Part shown: one piece after another, positions 27,165 to 34,970 of the stretch
Position numbering within the stretch: position 1 is the first letter of the stretch
Layout of the letters: each line of letters begins with the position of its first letter
NCBI RefSeq assembly: GCF_047324305.1
Contig: NZ_CP178740.1
Coordinates: forward strand, 4,340,001 to 4,404,000
Direction: 5' to 3'
Length of the DNA: 64,000 nucleotides
Source of the DNA: Acerihabitans sp047324305
Lineage (GTDB): Bacteria > Pseudomonadota > Gammaproteobacteria > Enterobacterales > Enterobacteriaceae
Position numbers and translations under genes: made by a program
The notes under the pieces: model-generated
What the model saw: the letters and a program-made list of their open reading frames with translations, nothing else
What the model was told of the DNA's origin: nothing
Database searches by the model: none

Positions 27165-27240
27165 TGACCGGCATACGGGCGGGAAAAAGCTTAACAAAAT
27201 GTAAAGTTATGTCTTTTTAGGCACTTAATGCCACGCAATG

Positions 27241-27265
27241 CTTGAAAACGCCAGGGAAGCCCATA
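27241..27265 (+). promoter_or_regulatory. Candidate sigma-32 heat-shock promoter of htpX
   Basis: CTTGAAA at 27241-27247 and CCCAT at 27260-27264, with a 12-base spacer, fit the heat-shock sigma-32 consensus (CTTGAAA, 13-15, CCCAT). It lies about 50 bases before the htpX start. htpX belongs to the heat-shock regulon in E. coli, which supports the reading. Confidence 0.65.
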
Positions 27266-27313
27266 CCATCAAGGCTAACGCAATGGGCGTTATTTTCAAG
27301 GAATCACCTTCTT

Positions 27314-28195
27314 ATGATGCGTATCGCTCTCTTTCTACTCACCAACCTGGCTGTGATGCTGGTATTCGGTCTGGTACTGAGCCTGACGGGGATACAATCT
27401 TCCAGCGTGACCGGGTTAATGATCATGGCGGGTTTATTCGGTTTTGGCGGCGCGCTGGTTTCGCTGCTGATGTCGAAATGGATGGCGCTGCGGTCAGTCG
27501 GCGGGGAGGTTATTGAACAGCCCCGCAACGAGACCGAACGCTGGCTGCTGGAGATGGTCCGGCGGCAGTCGCAACAGGCCGGCATCGCCATGCCGCAGGT
27601 GGCTATCTACCCGGCGCCGGACATCAACGCCTTTGCTACCGGCGCCCGGCGTGATGCCTCGCTGGTGGCGGTCAGTACCGGCCTGCTGCAAAATATGAGC
27701 CGCGACGAGGCAGAGGCGGTCATCGCCCATGAAATCAGCCACGTGGCCAACGGCGACATGGTGACCATGACGCTTATCCAGGGCGTGGTGAATACCTTCG
27801 TGATCTTTGTCTCGCGCATCCTGGCCCAATTGGCGGCGGGCTTCCTGTCGTCCAATCGTGATGAAGGCGAAAGCAGCAACGGCAACCCGATGATTTATTT
27901 TGCCGTCTCCATGGTGCTGGAACTGGTGTTCGGCGTACTGGCGAGCATTATCACCCTGTGGTTCTCCCGCCATCGCGAGTTCCATGCCGACGCCGGTTCG
28001 GCAAGACTGGTCGGGCGCGAGAAAATGATTGCCGCGCTGCAGCGCTTAAAAACCAGCTATGAGCCCCAGGAGGAAAGCAGCATGCTGGCGTTTTGCATCA
28101 ATGGCAAAACCAAATCGTTCAGCGAGCTGTTTATGTCCCACCCGCCGCTGGATAAGCGTATCGAGGCGCTGCGGGCCGGTACCTATCTCAAATAA
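27314..28195 (+). CDS. htpX: Membrane zinc metalloprotease HtpX
   Basis: A 293-residue protein starting MMRIALFLLTNLAVML. Two N-terminal membrane helices (~1-60) precede the M48 catalytic domain with HEISH at 139-143 (zinc ligands His139, His143; catalytic Glu140). Two more hydrophobic helices follow, then FHADAGSARLVG supplying the third ligand. It degrades misfolded inner-membrane proteins alongside FtsH. It is convergent with yebQ, 12 bases apart, with no terminator between. Confidence 0.97.
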   Translation: MMRIALFLLTNLAVMLVFGLVLSLTGIQSSSVTGLMIMAGLFGFGGALVSLLMSKWMALRSVGGEVIEQPRNETERWLLEMVRRQSQQAGIAMPQVAIYPAPDINAFATGARRDASLVAVSTGLLQNMSRDEAEAVIAHEISHVANGDMVTMTLIQGVVNTFVIFVSRILAQLAAGFLSSNRDEGESSNGNPMIYFAVSMVLELVFGVLASIITLWFSRHREFHADAGSARLVGREKMIAALQRLKTSYEPQEESSMLAFCINGKTKSFSELFMSHPPLDKRIEALRAGTYLK

Positions 28196-28207
28196 CGGCG
28201 GGGCGGA

Positions 28208-29611
28208 CTAGTCGGCGCCGGAGAAGCTGTCGTCTTCCTGGCGCTGAGGGTTGCCCTGCTTAATGCGCAGCGCACTCACCAGCGCCGCCGCCGTCGCAAA
28301 GCACCCGGCCAGCACCAGCGCCGCGTGAGTGCCGGTGGCGCCGAACAGATTAAACATCAGCGCCACCAGCGCCGCGCCGGAGGTTTGGCCGAACAGCCGG
28401 GCGGTGCCGAGCATGCCGCTGGCCCCGCCGCTGCGATTGCGCGGCGCCGAGGTGATGATGGTATGGTTATTGGGCGACTGGAATAAACCAAAACCGGCGC
28501 CGCACAGCATCATCCGCCAGATGATTTCCCCATCCCCGGGCATGGCGGGCAACCAGGCCAGCGAAAACAGGCCCAGGGCAAAGGCGCCCAGGCCGATGGC
28601 CCCCAGCAGACCCGAATGTACGCGGCCTATCAGCCTTCCGGCCACCAGGGCCAGCAGCATGGTGGCCAGCGGCCAGGGCGTCAGCAGCAGCCCGGTCGCC
28701 ACTTCGCTGCGGTTCAACACGCTTTGCAGATAAAAGGGCAGGGACACCATAGCCAGCATTTGGGCGCAAAAAGAACAAATAGAGGTTCCCATCGACAGCG
28801 CGAACAACGGGATCCGAAACAGGTCCACCGGCAGCAGCGGCCAAGGCTGCCGCAGCTGGTGCCGGACAAAAAACACGCCGATGACGGCCGCCAGGGCCAG
28901 CTCGAGCAGTATCCATTGGCCGCCGACGCGTTGTGAAAATCCCCCGAGCGCCGAGAGCAGCAGTCCGAAGGTCAGGGCGTTCAACAGGGCGCTGAACCAG
29001 TTAAACCGCTGTCCGCGGTTTTTCAGTGCGTTGACCGGCAGGAACCGCCGGCCCAGGTAAAACGCCAGCAGGCCGATAGGCACATTAATGGCGAACAGCC
29101 ATTGCCAGGAGGCGATGGATAACACCCCGGCGGCTACGGTCGGACCGGCGGCGGTGGATACCGCCACCACCAGCGTATTAATGGCCATGCCGCGCCCCAA
29201 CAGGCGCGAGGGATAAATTATGCGTATCAAGGCGGTATTGATGCTCATCAGCGCCGCGGCGCCCAGTCCTTGCAGCACGCGGGCGCCAATCAGCATCCAG
29301 AGATTGTCCGACAGGGCGCAGACCATCGACATCAGGGTAAATACCGCCAGCCCGCATTGATAGACCCGCCGGTAGCCGTAAATATCCCCCAGGGTAGCGA
29401 AGGACAGCAGCGTCATGATGATGGACAACTGGTAGGCGTTAATCACCCAAATCGACGCGGCGGGGCTGGCGTGCAGTTCACGGGCAATGGTCGGCAGGGC
29501 CACGTTGGCGATGGCGCCGTCCAGAACGGCAAGGCTGATGCTGATGATGATGGTTAATATTGCGCCGTAACGTTGTGGGACAGGCAGGCCGTCGGCAGAG
29601 TTCTGGGTCAT
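28208..29611 (-). CDS. yebQ: DHA2-type major facilitator transporter YebQ
   Basis: A 467-residue multi-helix protein of the drug:H+ antiporter-2 branch (14 predicted spans). The start QRYGAILTIIISISLAVLDG, the motif C region and FGLFQSPNNHTIITSAP match E. coli YebQ. It occupies the yebQ position between htpX and kdgR. Substrate unknown; family members export drugs or dyes. It is divergent from kdgR. Confidence 0.93.
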   Translation of the reverse strand: MTQNSADGLPVPQRYGAILTIIISISLAVLDGAIANVALPTIARELHASPAASIWVINAYQLSIIMTLLSFATLGDIYGYRRVYQCGLAVFTLMSMVCALSDNLWMLIGARVLQGLGAAALMSINTALIRIIYPSRLLGRGMAINTLVVAVSTAAGPTVAAGVLSIASWQWLFAINVPIGLLAFYLGRRFLPVNALKNRGQRFNWFSALLNALTFGLLLSALGGFSQRVGGQWILLELALAAVIGVFFVRHQLRQPWPLLPVDLFRIPLFALSMGTSICSFCAQMLAMVSLPFYLQSVLNRSEVATGLLLTPWPLATMLLALVAGRLIGRVHSGLLGAIGLGAFALGLFSLAWLPAMPGDGEIIWRMMLCGAGFGLFQSPNNHTIITSAPRNRSGGASGMLGTARLFGQTSGAALVALMFNLFGATGTHAALVLAGCFATAAALVSALRIKQGNPQRQEDDSFSGAD

Positions 29612-29824
29612 GAAGGATTAACATCCCGTTAAAAGCATTATCCTAGCATTAAACAGGGGATCGGCGACCGCCGCGCACTCGGATAAATGTAATAAAACGT
29701 TCATGCCCGGTTAAAAACATCCTGCAAAGACAATGGTGATTGCGTTAATTGCAGCCTTGCCTTTATAATAAAAATCATGTTCTATTTTTTTTAAAACAAA
29801 ACAATTATCAGGACTTTTATCACC

Positions 29825-30616
29825 ATGGCGATAGCAGATTTAGACAGACAGCCCGACTCCGTATCGTCTGTATTAAAGGTATTTGGCATTTTACAAGCCT
29901 TGGGCGAAGAACGGGAAATCGGTATTACCGAGCTTTCACAGCGCGTCATGATGTCCAAAAGCACGGTCTATCGTTTTTTGCAGACGATGAAATCCCTTGG
30001 CTACGTGTCGCAGGAAGGCGAGTCGGAAAAATATTCTCTGACCCTCAAGCTGTTTGAGCTGGGCGCCAAGGCCTTGCAGAATGTGGATTTGATTCGCATT
30101 GCCGATATCCAGATGCGCGTGCTGTCCAACTTAACCCGCGAAACCATTCACCTGGGTTCGCTGGATGAGGACAGCATTGTCTATATCCACAAAATCGACT
30201 CCATGTATAACCTGCGCATGTACTCCCGGGTCGGTCGCCGCAATCCGCTTTACAGTACCGCTATCGGCAAAGTGCTGCTGGCCTGGCGCGACCGGGACGA
30301 GGCGCGGGAAATTCTTTCCGGCGTGGTGTTTAATCGCAGCACCCAGCGTACCGCCGCCAATGCCGCGGCTTTGCTGCCGGAATTGGATCTGGTGCGTGAA
30401 CAGGGCTTCGGCGAGGATAATGAAGAGCAGGAAGAGGGGCTGCGCTGTATTGCGGTGCCTATCTTTGATCGCTTCGGCGTGGTGATTGCCGGCTTGAGTA
30501 TATCCTTCCCGACCATCCGCTTCTCGGAAGAGAGTAAAAGCGATTATGTGAAGATGCTGCACGATGCGGCGCGGAATATCTCCCAGCAAATCGGCTATCA
30601 ACACTATCCGTTTTAA
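29825..30616 (+). CDS. kdgR: IclR-family repressor KdgR
   Basis: A 263-residue protein nearly identical to enterobacterial KdgR. It has an N-terminal helix-turn-helix (ITELSQRVMMSKSTVYRFLQ) and an IclR effector-binding domain (LYSTAIGKVLLAWRDRDEAR, then EDNEEQEEGLRCIAVPIFDR). It represses genes for pectin and 2-keto-3-deoxygluconate use and responds to KDG. Start and end match the family. Confidence 0.97.
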   Translation: MAIADLDRQPDSVSSVLKVFGILQALGEEREIGITELSQRVMMSKSTVYRFLQTMKSLGYVSQEGESEKYSLTLKLFELGAKALQNVDLIRIADIQMRVLSNLTRETIHLGSLDEDSIVYIHKIDSMYNLRMYSRVGRRNPLYSTAIGKVLLAWRDRDEAREILSGVVFNRSTQRTAANAAALLPELDLVREQGFGEDNEEQEEGLRCIAVPIFDRFGVVIAGLSISFPTIRFSEESKSDYVKMLHDAARNISQQIGYQHYPF

Positions 30617-30645
30617 CCGGCGGTCCAGCGCAGAGAGGCGTAATC

Positions 30646-30894
30646 ATGTCCCAACCCTTTTCGGAAAACCAGGAACTGGTCTCCGATTTAGTTGCCTGCC
30701 AGTTGGTTATCAAGCAAATACTGGATGTTATCGATGTCATCGCACCCGTTGAGATCCGGGAAAAGATGTCGGGCCAATTGAAAAATATTGATTTTGCCAC
30801 CCACCCGGGCGCGCAGGATCCGGTGACCCGCCGGGCTATCGAAAAGGCGATCGCGCTTATCGATCTGAAGTTTGACCGGACGGCGCGTCCGTAA
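30646..30894 (+). CDS. yecJ: DUF2766 small protein YecJ
   Basis: An 82-residue protein (NQELVSDLVACQLVIKQILD, then IAPVEIREKMSGQLKNIDF). It matches my memory of E. coli YecJ almost throughout. In E. coli yecJ lies elsewhere; here it follows kdgR by 29 bases, in the place where yobH would be. Probably co-transcribed with kdgR. Function unknown. Confidence 0.85.
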   Translation: MSQPFSENQELVSDLVACQLVIKQILDVIDVIAPVEIREKMSGQLKNIDFATHPGAQDPVTRRAIEKAIALIDLKFDRTARP

Positions 30895-30991
30895 TCTGAT
30901 GCGGGTCTGCCGGGGTACATCCTTGGCACCCTATTTTCTTCCACCCATATCATCCGCTTTATAAATCATTATTCTGATAATGAAATCCCTG

Positions 30992-31026
30992 TGGTTATCA
31001 TTCGTTTAAGTTTTGCTGGCTAGAAT
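30992..31026 (+). promoter_or_regulatory. PhoP box and -10 of mgrB
   Basis: TGGTTA (30992-30997), five bases, CGTTTA (31003-31008), then twelve bases and TAGAAT (31021-31026). The direct repeat of two hexamers 5 bp apart and 12 bp before the -10 is the layout of PhoP-activated promoters, and mgrB is PhoP-activated in E. coli. Transcription would start near 31033. Confidence 0.8.
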
Positions 31027-31057
31027 ATTTGTATTGCGACGGTACAGGACGTGGGTT

Positions 31058-31201
31058 TTGAAAAAAAACACTTCAATATCAATACTGGTCATTTTACTGC
31101 TTTGCCTGCTGCTGTGGTTATCGGCCCTCAACAGTTTTTGCGATCAGGGCGGTGATTTTTTCAGCGGCATATGCCTGGTGACCAAGTGGATGCCCTGGTA
31201 A
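31058..31201 (+). CDS. mgrB: PhoQ inhibitor small membrane protein MgrB
   Basis: It has 47 residues, exactly as in E. coli: one membrane helix (ISILVILLLCLLLWLSALN) and a periplasmic tail with CDQGGDFFSGIC and the ending WMPW. The two periplasmic cysteines and the FFSGIC motif are needed for PhoQ feedback inhibition. The start is a TTG at 31058 with AGGA seven bases upstream; there is no in-frame ATG or GTG at this point. It lies behind a PhoP box, closing the feedback loop. A TTG start would lower its translation. Confidence 0.93.
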   Translation: MKKNTSISILVILLLCLLLWLSALNSFCDQGGDFFSGICLVTKWMPW

Positions 31202-31298
31202 GCGGGGCGAAGAGGGCGGCAATTTTGACTTGCGGGGTACAATGAAGGCCGCGGAGTGATAAGATAGCTTCTGGTTTTTTCAGTGGCAAGGTCACTTT

Positions 31299-31571
31299 AT
31301 GAACGTATTTGGATTTGATAGCATTAATATCGCCTCGATGGCGATTGCATTGGTTTTTTTTATTATTTGCCTGGTGGTCTGGTTTTACCTTAATCGCGCA
31401 AGCGTCAGGGCCAACGAACAGATCGCGCTGCTCAATGAATTGCTTGAACAGCAGAAAAAACAGACCGAACTGCTGCTGCGCCTGGGTCAGGCGGGTAATT
31501 CCGACAACGGCGCCAAGGCGCTGCCGGCAGGCGAACCCATTCTATTTAAAGATTTTATCGCCGAACGCTAA
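31299..31571 (+). CDS. yebO: Small membrane protein YebO
   Basis: A 90-residue protein. It has an N-terminal helix (INIASMAIALVFFIICLVVW, then FYLNRASVRANEQI) followed by a coiled-coil-like LLNELLEQQKKQTELLLRL. This fits YebO and sits in the E. coli order mgrB-yebO. Function unknown. Confidence 0.88.
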   Translation: MNVFGFDSINIASMAIALVFFIICLVVWFYLNRASVRANEQIALLNELLEQQKKQTELLLRLGQAGNSDNGAKALPAGEPILFKDFIAER

Positions 31572-31685
31572 TTTTTGCCTATTCTATGCCATCCTGCCCG
31601 GCGCAGCGGTGGCGGCCATCACATAATCCGGTAATCTGCGCATTTTTGCCGTTGGCTTGCATCCAATGGGAGAATCGAGAACACG

Positions 31686-32672
31686 ATGACGAAGAAAAAT
31701 CCCTGGTATGACGCCGCAAAACCCCACCACACCCCGGAAGGTTTCCGTAATATCGAACCGGGGACCAGAACCCCCGGCGCCTACAGGAAGTGGCAGGACG
31801 AGAGAAAAAAACAAGGCCTGCCCAAACCCCCCAGGGACGGCTATCCGGGGTTTATCGCGCGCTGGTGGCAACCTGCCGATTTCAGCGGCAAAGAGGACGC
31901 CGTATGGTGGCTGGGACATGCCTGCCTGATGGTGCGCGCGGCGGGCCGCTATTTGCTTATCGATCCGGCCCTGGGCAATCGCGCCTCGCCGCTGCCCTTT
32001 ATCGGACCCCGCCGGAGAACACCGGCGCCGGTGGACATTGCCGGCTTACCGCCCATTGAGATGATCCTCTATTCTCATAACCATTATGATCATCTCGATA
32101 AAGGCACCCTAAAAAAGCTGCTCAAGCGTTTTCCGGCGATACAGGTCATGGCGCCGCTGGGCATGGGCGACTGGTTGCGTAAACGCGGCGTGCGCACGGT
32201 GAAACAGTGCGACTGGTGGGACAGCGTCGATAGCCATGGCATCCGCTTGCACAGCGTTCCCGCGCGGCACTGGAGCCAGCGTACCCTGAAAGATCACAAT
32301 CGCAGCCTGTGGTGCGGCTGGGTAGTGGAAACCAAAGACTGGCGTTTTTATTTTTCCGGCGACAGCGGCTACAGTCCGGGCCTGGCTGAAATCGGCGCGC
32401 GGCTCGGACCCTTTAGCGTCGCCGCCTTGCCGATCGGCGCCTATGCACCAGAATGGTTCATGGGCGAGAGCCATATGAGTCCCGCCGGCGCGGTAGACGT
32501 CTATCAGCAATTGCACTGTCCGCGGGTGATCCCCATCCACTGGGGAGTATTTGACCTGGCGGACGAAGCGCTGGATGAACCGCCGCTGGAGCTGGAGCAG
32601 GCTTTATTAAACGCGGGCATTAAAGACCCGCATTTCCGTGCGCTGAAAATCGGTGGGAAAATAGCGCTGTAA
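31686..32672 (+). CDS. Metallo-beta-lactamase-fold hydrolase (NAPE-PLD-like)
   Basis: A 328-residue protein with the metal-binding motif SHNHYDHLD (HxHxDH), then GDSGYSP, and a further HWGVFDLADE histidine. WWLGHACLMVRA and LPIGAYAPEWFMGESHMSP place it with the NAPE-PLD/COG2220 group of MBL-fold phosphodiesterase-like proteins. There is no signal peptide, so it is cytoplasmic. It sits between yebO and yobF-cspC, where E. coli has nothing, so it is an insertion into the conserved block. Substrate unknown. Confidence 0.85.
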   Translation: MTKKNPWYDAAKPHHTPEGFRNIEPGTRTPGAYRKWQDERKKQGLPKPPRDGYPGFIARWWQPADFSGKEDAVWWLGHACLMVRAAGRYLLIDPALGNRASPLPFIGPRRRTPAPVDIAGLPPIEMILYSHNHYDHLDKGTLKKLLKRFPAIQVMAPLGMGDWLRKRGVRTVKQCDWWDSVDSHGIRLHSVPARHWSQRTLKDHNRSLWCGWVVETKDWRFYFSGDSGYSPGLAEIGARLGPFSVAALPIGAYAPEWFMGESHMSPAGAVDVYQQLHCPRVIPIHWGVFDLADEALDEPPLELEQALLNAGIKDPHFRALKIGGKIAL

Positions 32673-33460
32673 CAATGCCCTAGCCGCCGGGATATAATCC
32701 CGGCGCTAAACGCCCGGGGAAAATAGCCGCGACCGCCGGGCGGCGGTGGATATCACCGGACGTCCGCGCCCGGGTTAACACCCGTCCCGGATCCACATTA
32801 TCCTGTTATTTATTTCATTATAATGACGCTAGTCATATAAAATATATTAAAAAAAATCTGGTTAAACCCTTTTCCTATATTAATAAGTTTCTATTAGCGG
32901 CCGAGTTAACCGATTTACCTGTTTGCCGTCATGGCGATAAATTAACCCTGGCGCGCTCGCGGCAATGGCGGGTTAAACGCCGGCGTGATTGCGCGCCGGC
33001 GGCGCTGCACAATATTGGGGATCACTGATGGCGCATCGTTTCTGCCATGGTCGCCGCGCCGCAGCCCGGCGGGCATGTTGCGGATCCCGTTTCGGTAAAA
33101 CCCGCAGTGTAAATTTTATTCCATGGATAGCAGATTAGGGTATAAGCAAATCTGAAAAAATGTGAGCCATGCCTCTTGTTTTCTTTTCTAAGTAAATGAA
33201 TAGTTATTCTTGAATATTGCATTGGACGTTGACAAGTGTTTGCGCTAAGGTTATCGATAAATGGTACAGAAATCATCGCGGTGGTTAACCTCGTAATCGA
33301 ATGGGCGAAATTTTCAACTATTGGATGCGCTGATAACCTTCCCAATGCTACTGAACGATTTAATTATGTGCGACATATCCGGCCCTGCTCAAAAATGGCT
33401 TGCCATTGATAACAGAGTATGTGATAACGCATTTGGGTAAAACGAGGTACAGTTCTGTAT
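32673..33460. promoter_or_regulatory. 790-bp region upstream of yobF-cspC
   Basis: I find no supported gene. The first 120 bases are GC-rich with nested repeats of ccgccggg type. From about 32800 to 32900 it is AT-rich. The right part should carry the yobF-cspC promoter and a long leader, in keeping with cold-shock-family genes. A short ATG frame at 33028 (28 codons) has no good ribosome binding site. Confidence 0.4.
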
Positions 33461-33595
33461 ATGAATGGCATTTTCAGTAAAGAAGTTTTGCGTAAAGACG
33501 ATATCGTTGCATACCGCTTCTCTGCCGATCCTAATCTTAGTGCCTCAAGCAGTAACGACTCCAGTTTGTCTCTGTCTCGCCTCAGGGCGATTTAA
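33461..33595 (+). CDS. yobF: Small stress protein YobF
   Basis: A 44-residue protein (MNGIFSKEVLRKDDIVAYRF, then SADPNLSAS) matching E. coli YobF in GIFSKEVL.K.......RFSA.P.. and length. It lies 23 bases before cspC, as in E. coli, so they are one transcript. Function unclear; linked to heat and stress responses in E. coli. Confidence 0.88.
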   Translation: MNGIFSKEVLRKDDIVAYRFSADPNLSASSSNDSSLSLSRLRAI

Positions 33596-33618
33596 ACACT
33601 CCAAAGGAAATATGCAAG

Positions 33619-33828
33619 ATGGCAAAGATCAAAGGTCAAGTGAAGTGGTTCAACGAGTCTAAAGGTTTTGGTTTTATCACTCCGGCCGATGGTAGCAAAG
33701 ATGTGTTTGTTCACTTCTCCGCTATTCAGGGTAACGGCTTCAAAACTCTGGCCGAAGGCCAGAACGTAGAATTCGAAATCCAGGATGGTCAGAAAGGCCC
33801 TTCAGCAGTTAATGTAACTGCTCTGTAA
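33619..33828 (+). CDS. cspC: Cold-shock-family RNA chaperone CspC
   Basis: A 69-residue single OB-fold protein. RNP1 KGFGFITP and RNP2 VFVHFSAI are intact, and it differs from E. coli CspC at only a couple of residues. It binds single-stranded RNA and stabilises stress mRNAs. AAAGGAAA precedes the start. It follows yobF. Confidence 0.98.
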   Translation: MAKIKGQVKWFNESKGFGFITPADGSKDVFVHFSAIQGNGFKTLAEGQNVEFEIQDGQKGPSAVNVTAL

Positions 33829-33883
33829 TCCACGCCGCTTCGGCAGCAATTGGCCATTTGGCCGATGGATAACATGTAATTCC

Positions 33884-33920
33884 CCCTGCCAGTGCCCCAC
33901 TGGCAGGGTGTTTCATTCTT
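33884..33920 (+). terminator. Hairpin terminator after cspC
   Basis: CCCTGCCAGT-GCCCC-ACTGGCAGGG, a ten-base-pair stem with TGTTTCATTCTT following. The T-tract is imperfect. It lies 55 bases after the cspC stop. Confidence 0.65.
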
Positions 33921-34017
33921 GCCCGACATCTTCCCCGCACTTCCCTCTGTTCCTGTTTTCCGTACCTGTGCCGCCCCGCGACGCTGGCTGTCGGGTGCCG
34001 AAGAATGAATCACGTCT

Positions 34018-34749
34018 TCAACCGGGCAAAATCACCAATCCCGAATGCTGATTGCGGCCGCTGATGGTCGGATAGGCGGGGTCGATGGCGCGCTTTACGC
34101 TGTTGCGACGAAAACTGGTATACGCGAAGCGCGTGCCTGCCTGCGTCATTCCGTCCCCGTTCGCGCACGTGGCGCAAATCGTGCAATGCCCGATATCGTC
34201 CACCGCCTGGAATCCCGCCGCCATAAGCTTATACCGGGCGATAGCGGCCAAATCCAGACGCCGGTACGCCGGCGTCACGATAGCGCTGGGTATCGGCAGG
34301 CGCGCTAAAAAATCCGCCACCAGGCTCTCGCCGACCTCGTAGCAGCACGGGCGGGCCGACGGACCGATGGCCGCCACCCACTCCGCCGGATTATCGTCCC
34401 TGGCCAGCAGCATGGCGGCGAATTGTTCAATGATGCCCGCCACCAGCCCGCGCCAGCCGGCGTGCAGCGCGCCGATCTTTTTGCCGTCGCGGCGGACGAA
34501 CAGCAGCGGCAGGCAATCGGCGGTCAGTACACTCAGCAGTACGCCGGGAGTGGAAGTCACCACGCCGTCCGCCTCGCCGCACTGCTCGCCCGGTCCCGTA
34601 ACCTCGCGGATTTGAATACCATGCACCTGTTTTTTTACCGCCAGGGTATCCTGCCAGGGCAGCAACCTTTCCGGCATCAGATGGGCTTTATCGCCAAAAC
34701 CATGTTTTACGCCGGCGATGCCGTCAATGAGGGGAGAATAAGCTGTCAT
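34018..34749 (-). CDS. Laccase-domain protein, PgeF/YfiH family paralog
   Basis: A 243-residue protein with the family signature: KQVHGIQI, LTADCLPLLF, GALHAGWRGLVAGI, IGPSARPCCYEVG and the final CTICATCANG. The metal-binding His and Cys residues (HG, ADC, HAGWRG) are present. E. coli has one such protein (PgeF, formerly YfiH), which removes wrongly incorporated L-Ser from peptidoglycan precursors, but it is not at this locus. This is therefore either a moved gene or a second copy. It is divergent from the PBP gene, which suggests a cell-wall link. The longer Cys-rich C-terminus is unlike E. coli PgeF. Confidence 0.85.
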   Translation of the reverse strand: MTAYSPLIDGIAGVKHGFGDKAHLMPERLLPWQDTLAVKKQVHGIQIREVTGPGEQCGEADGVVTSTPGVLLSVLTADCLPLLFVRRDGKKIGALHAGWRGLVAGIIEQFAAMLLARDDNPAEWVAAIGPSARPCCYEVGESLVADFLARLPIPSAIVTPAYRRLDLAAIARYKLMAAGFQAVDDIGHCTICATCANGDGMTQAGTRFAYTSFRRNSVKRAIDPAYPTISGRNQHSGLVILPG

Positions 34750-34970
34750 AATGTCCTGCGATAATGTCCCGCGCTGAAAACATAGAGTAGCGTAATTTTA
34801 TCCGTTCCTGGCGCCGGTGTTTGTAACAAAGCAACAATCGGTGGCTGGCGAGAGGGAAATTTGCGCTTTGTTGCAAATTAGCAAGCCTTGTAGCATTGTT
34901 TTTGCGCGCATGCTCCGGCGAATAGGTTTTAATGCGTCTGATAATAAAAATAGCCGTATAAGAGAGCAGT

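Noticed and set aside
33022..33345. A 107-codon minus-strand frame upstream of yobF
   Set aside because: No ribosome binding site and no recognisable motif; it lies over the likely yobF-cspC leader.
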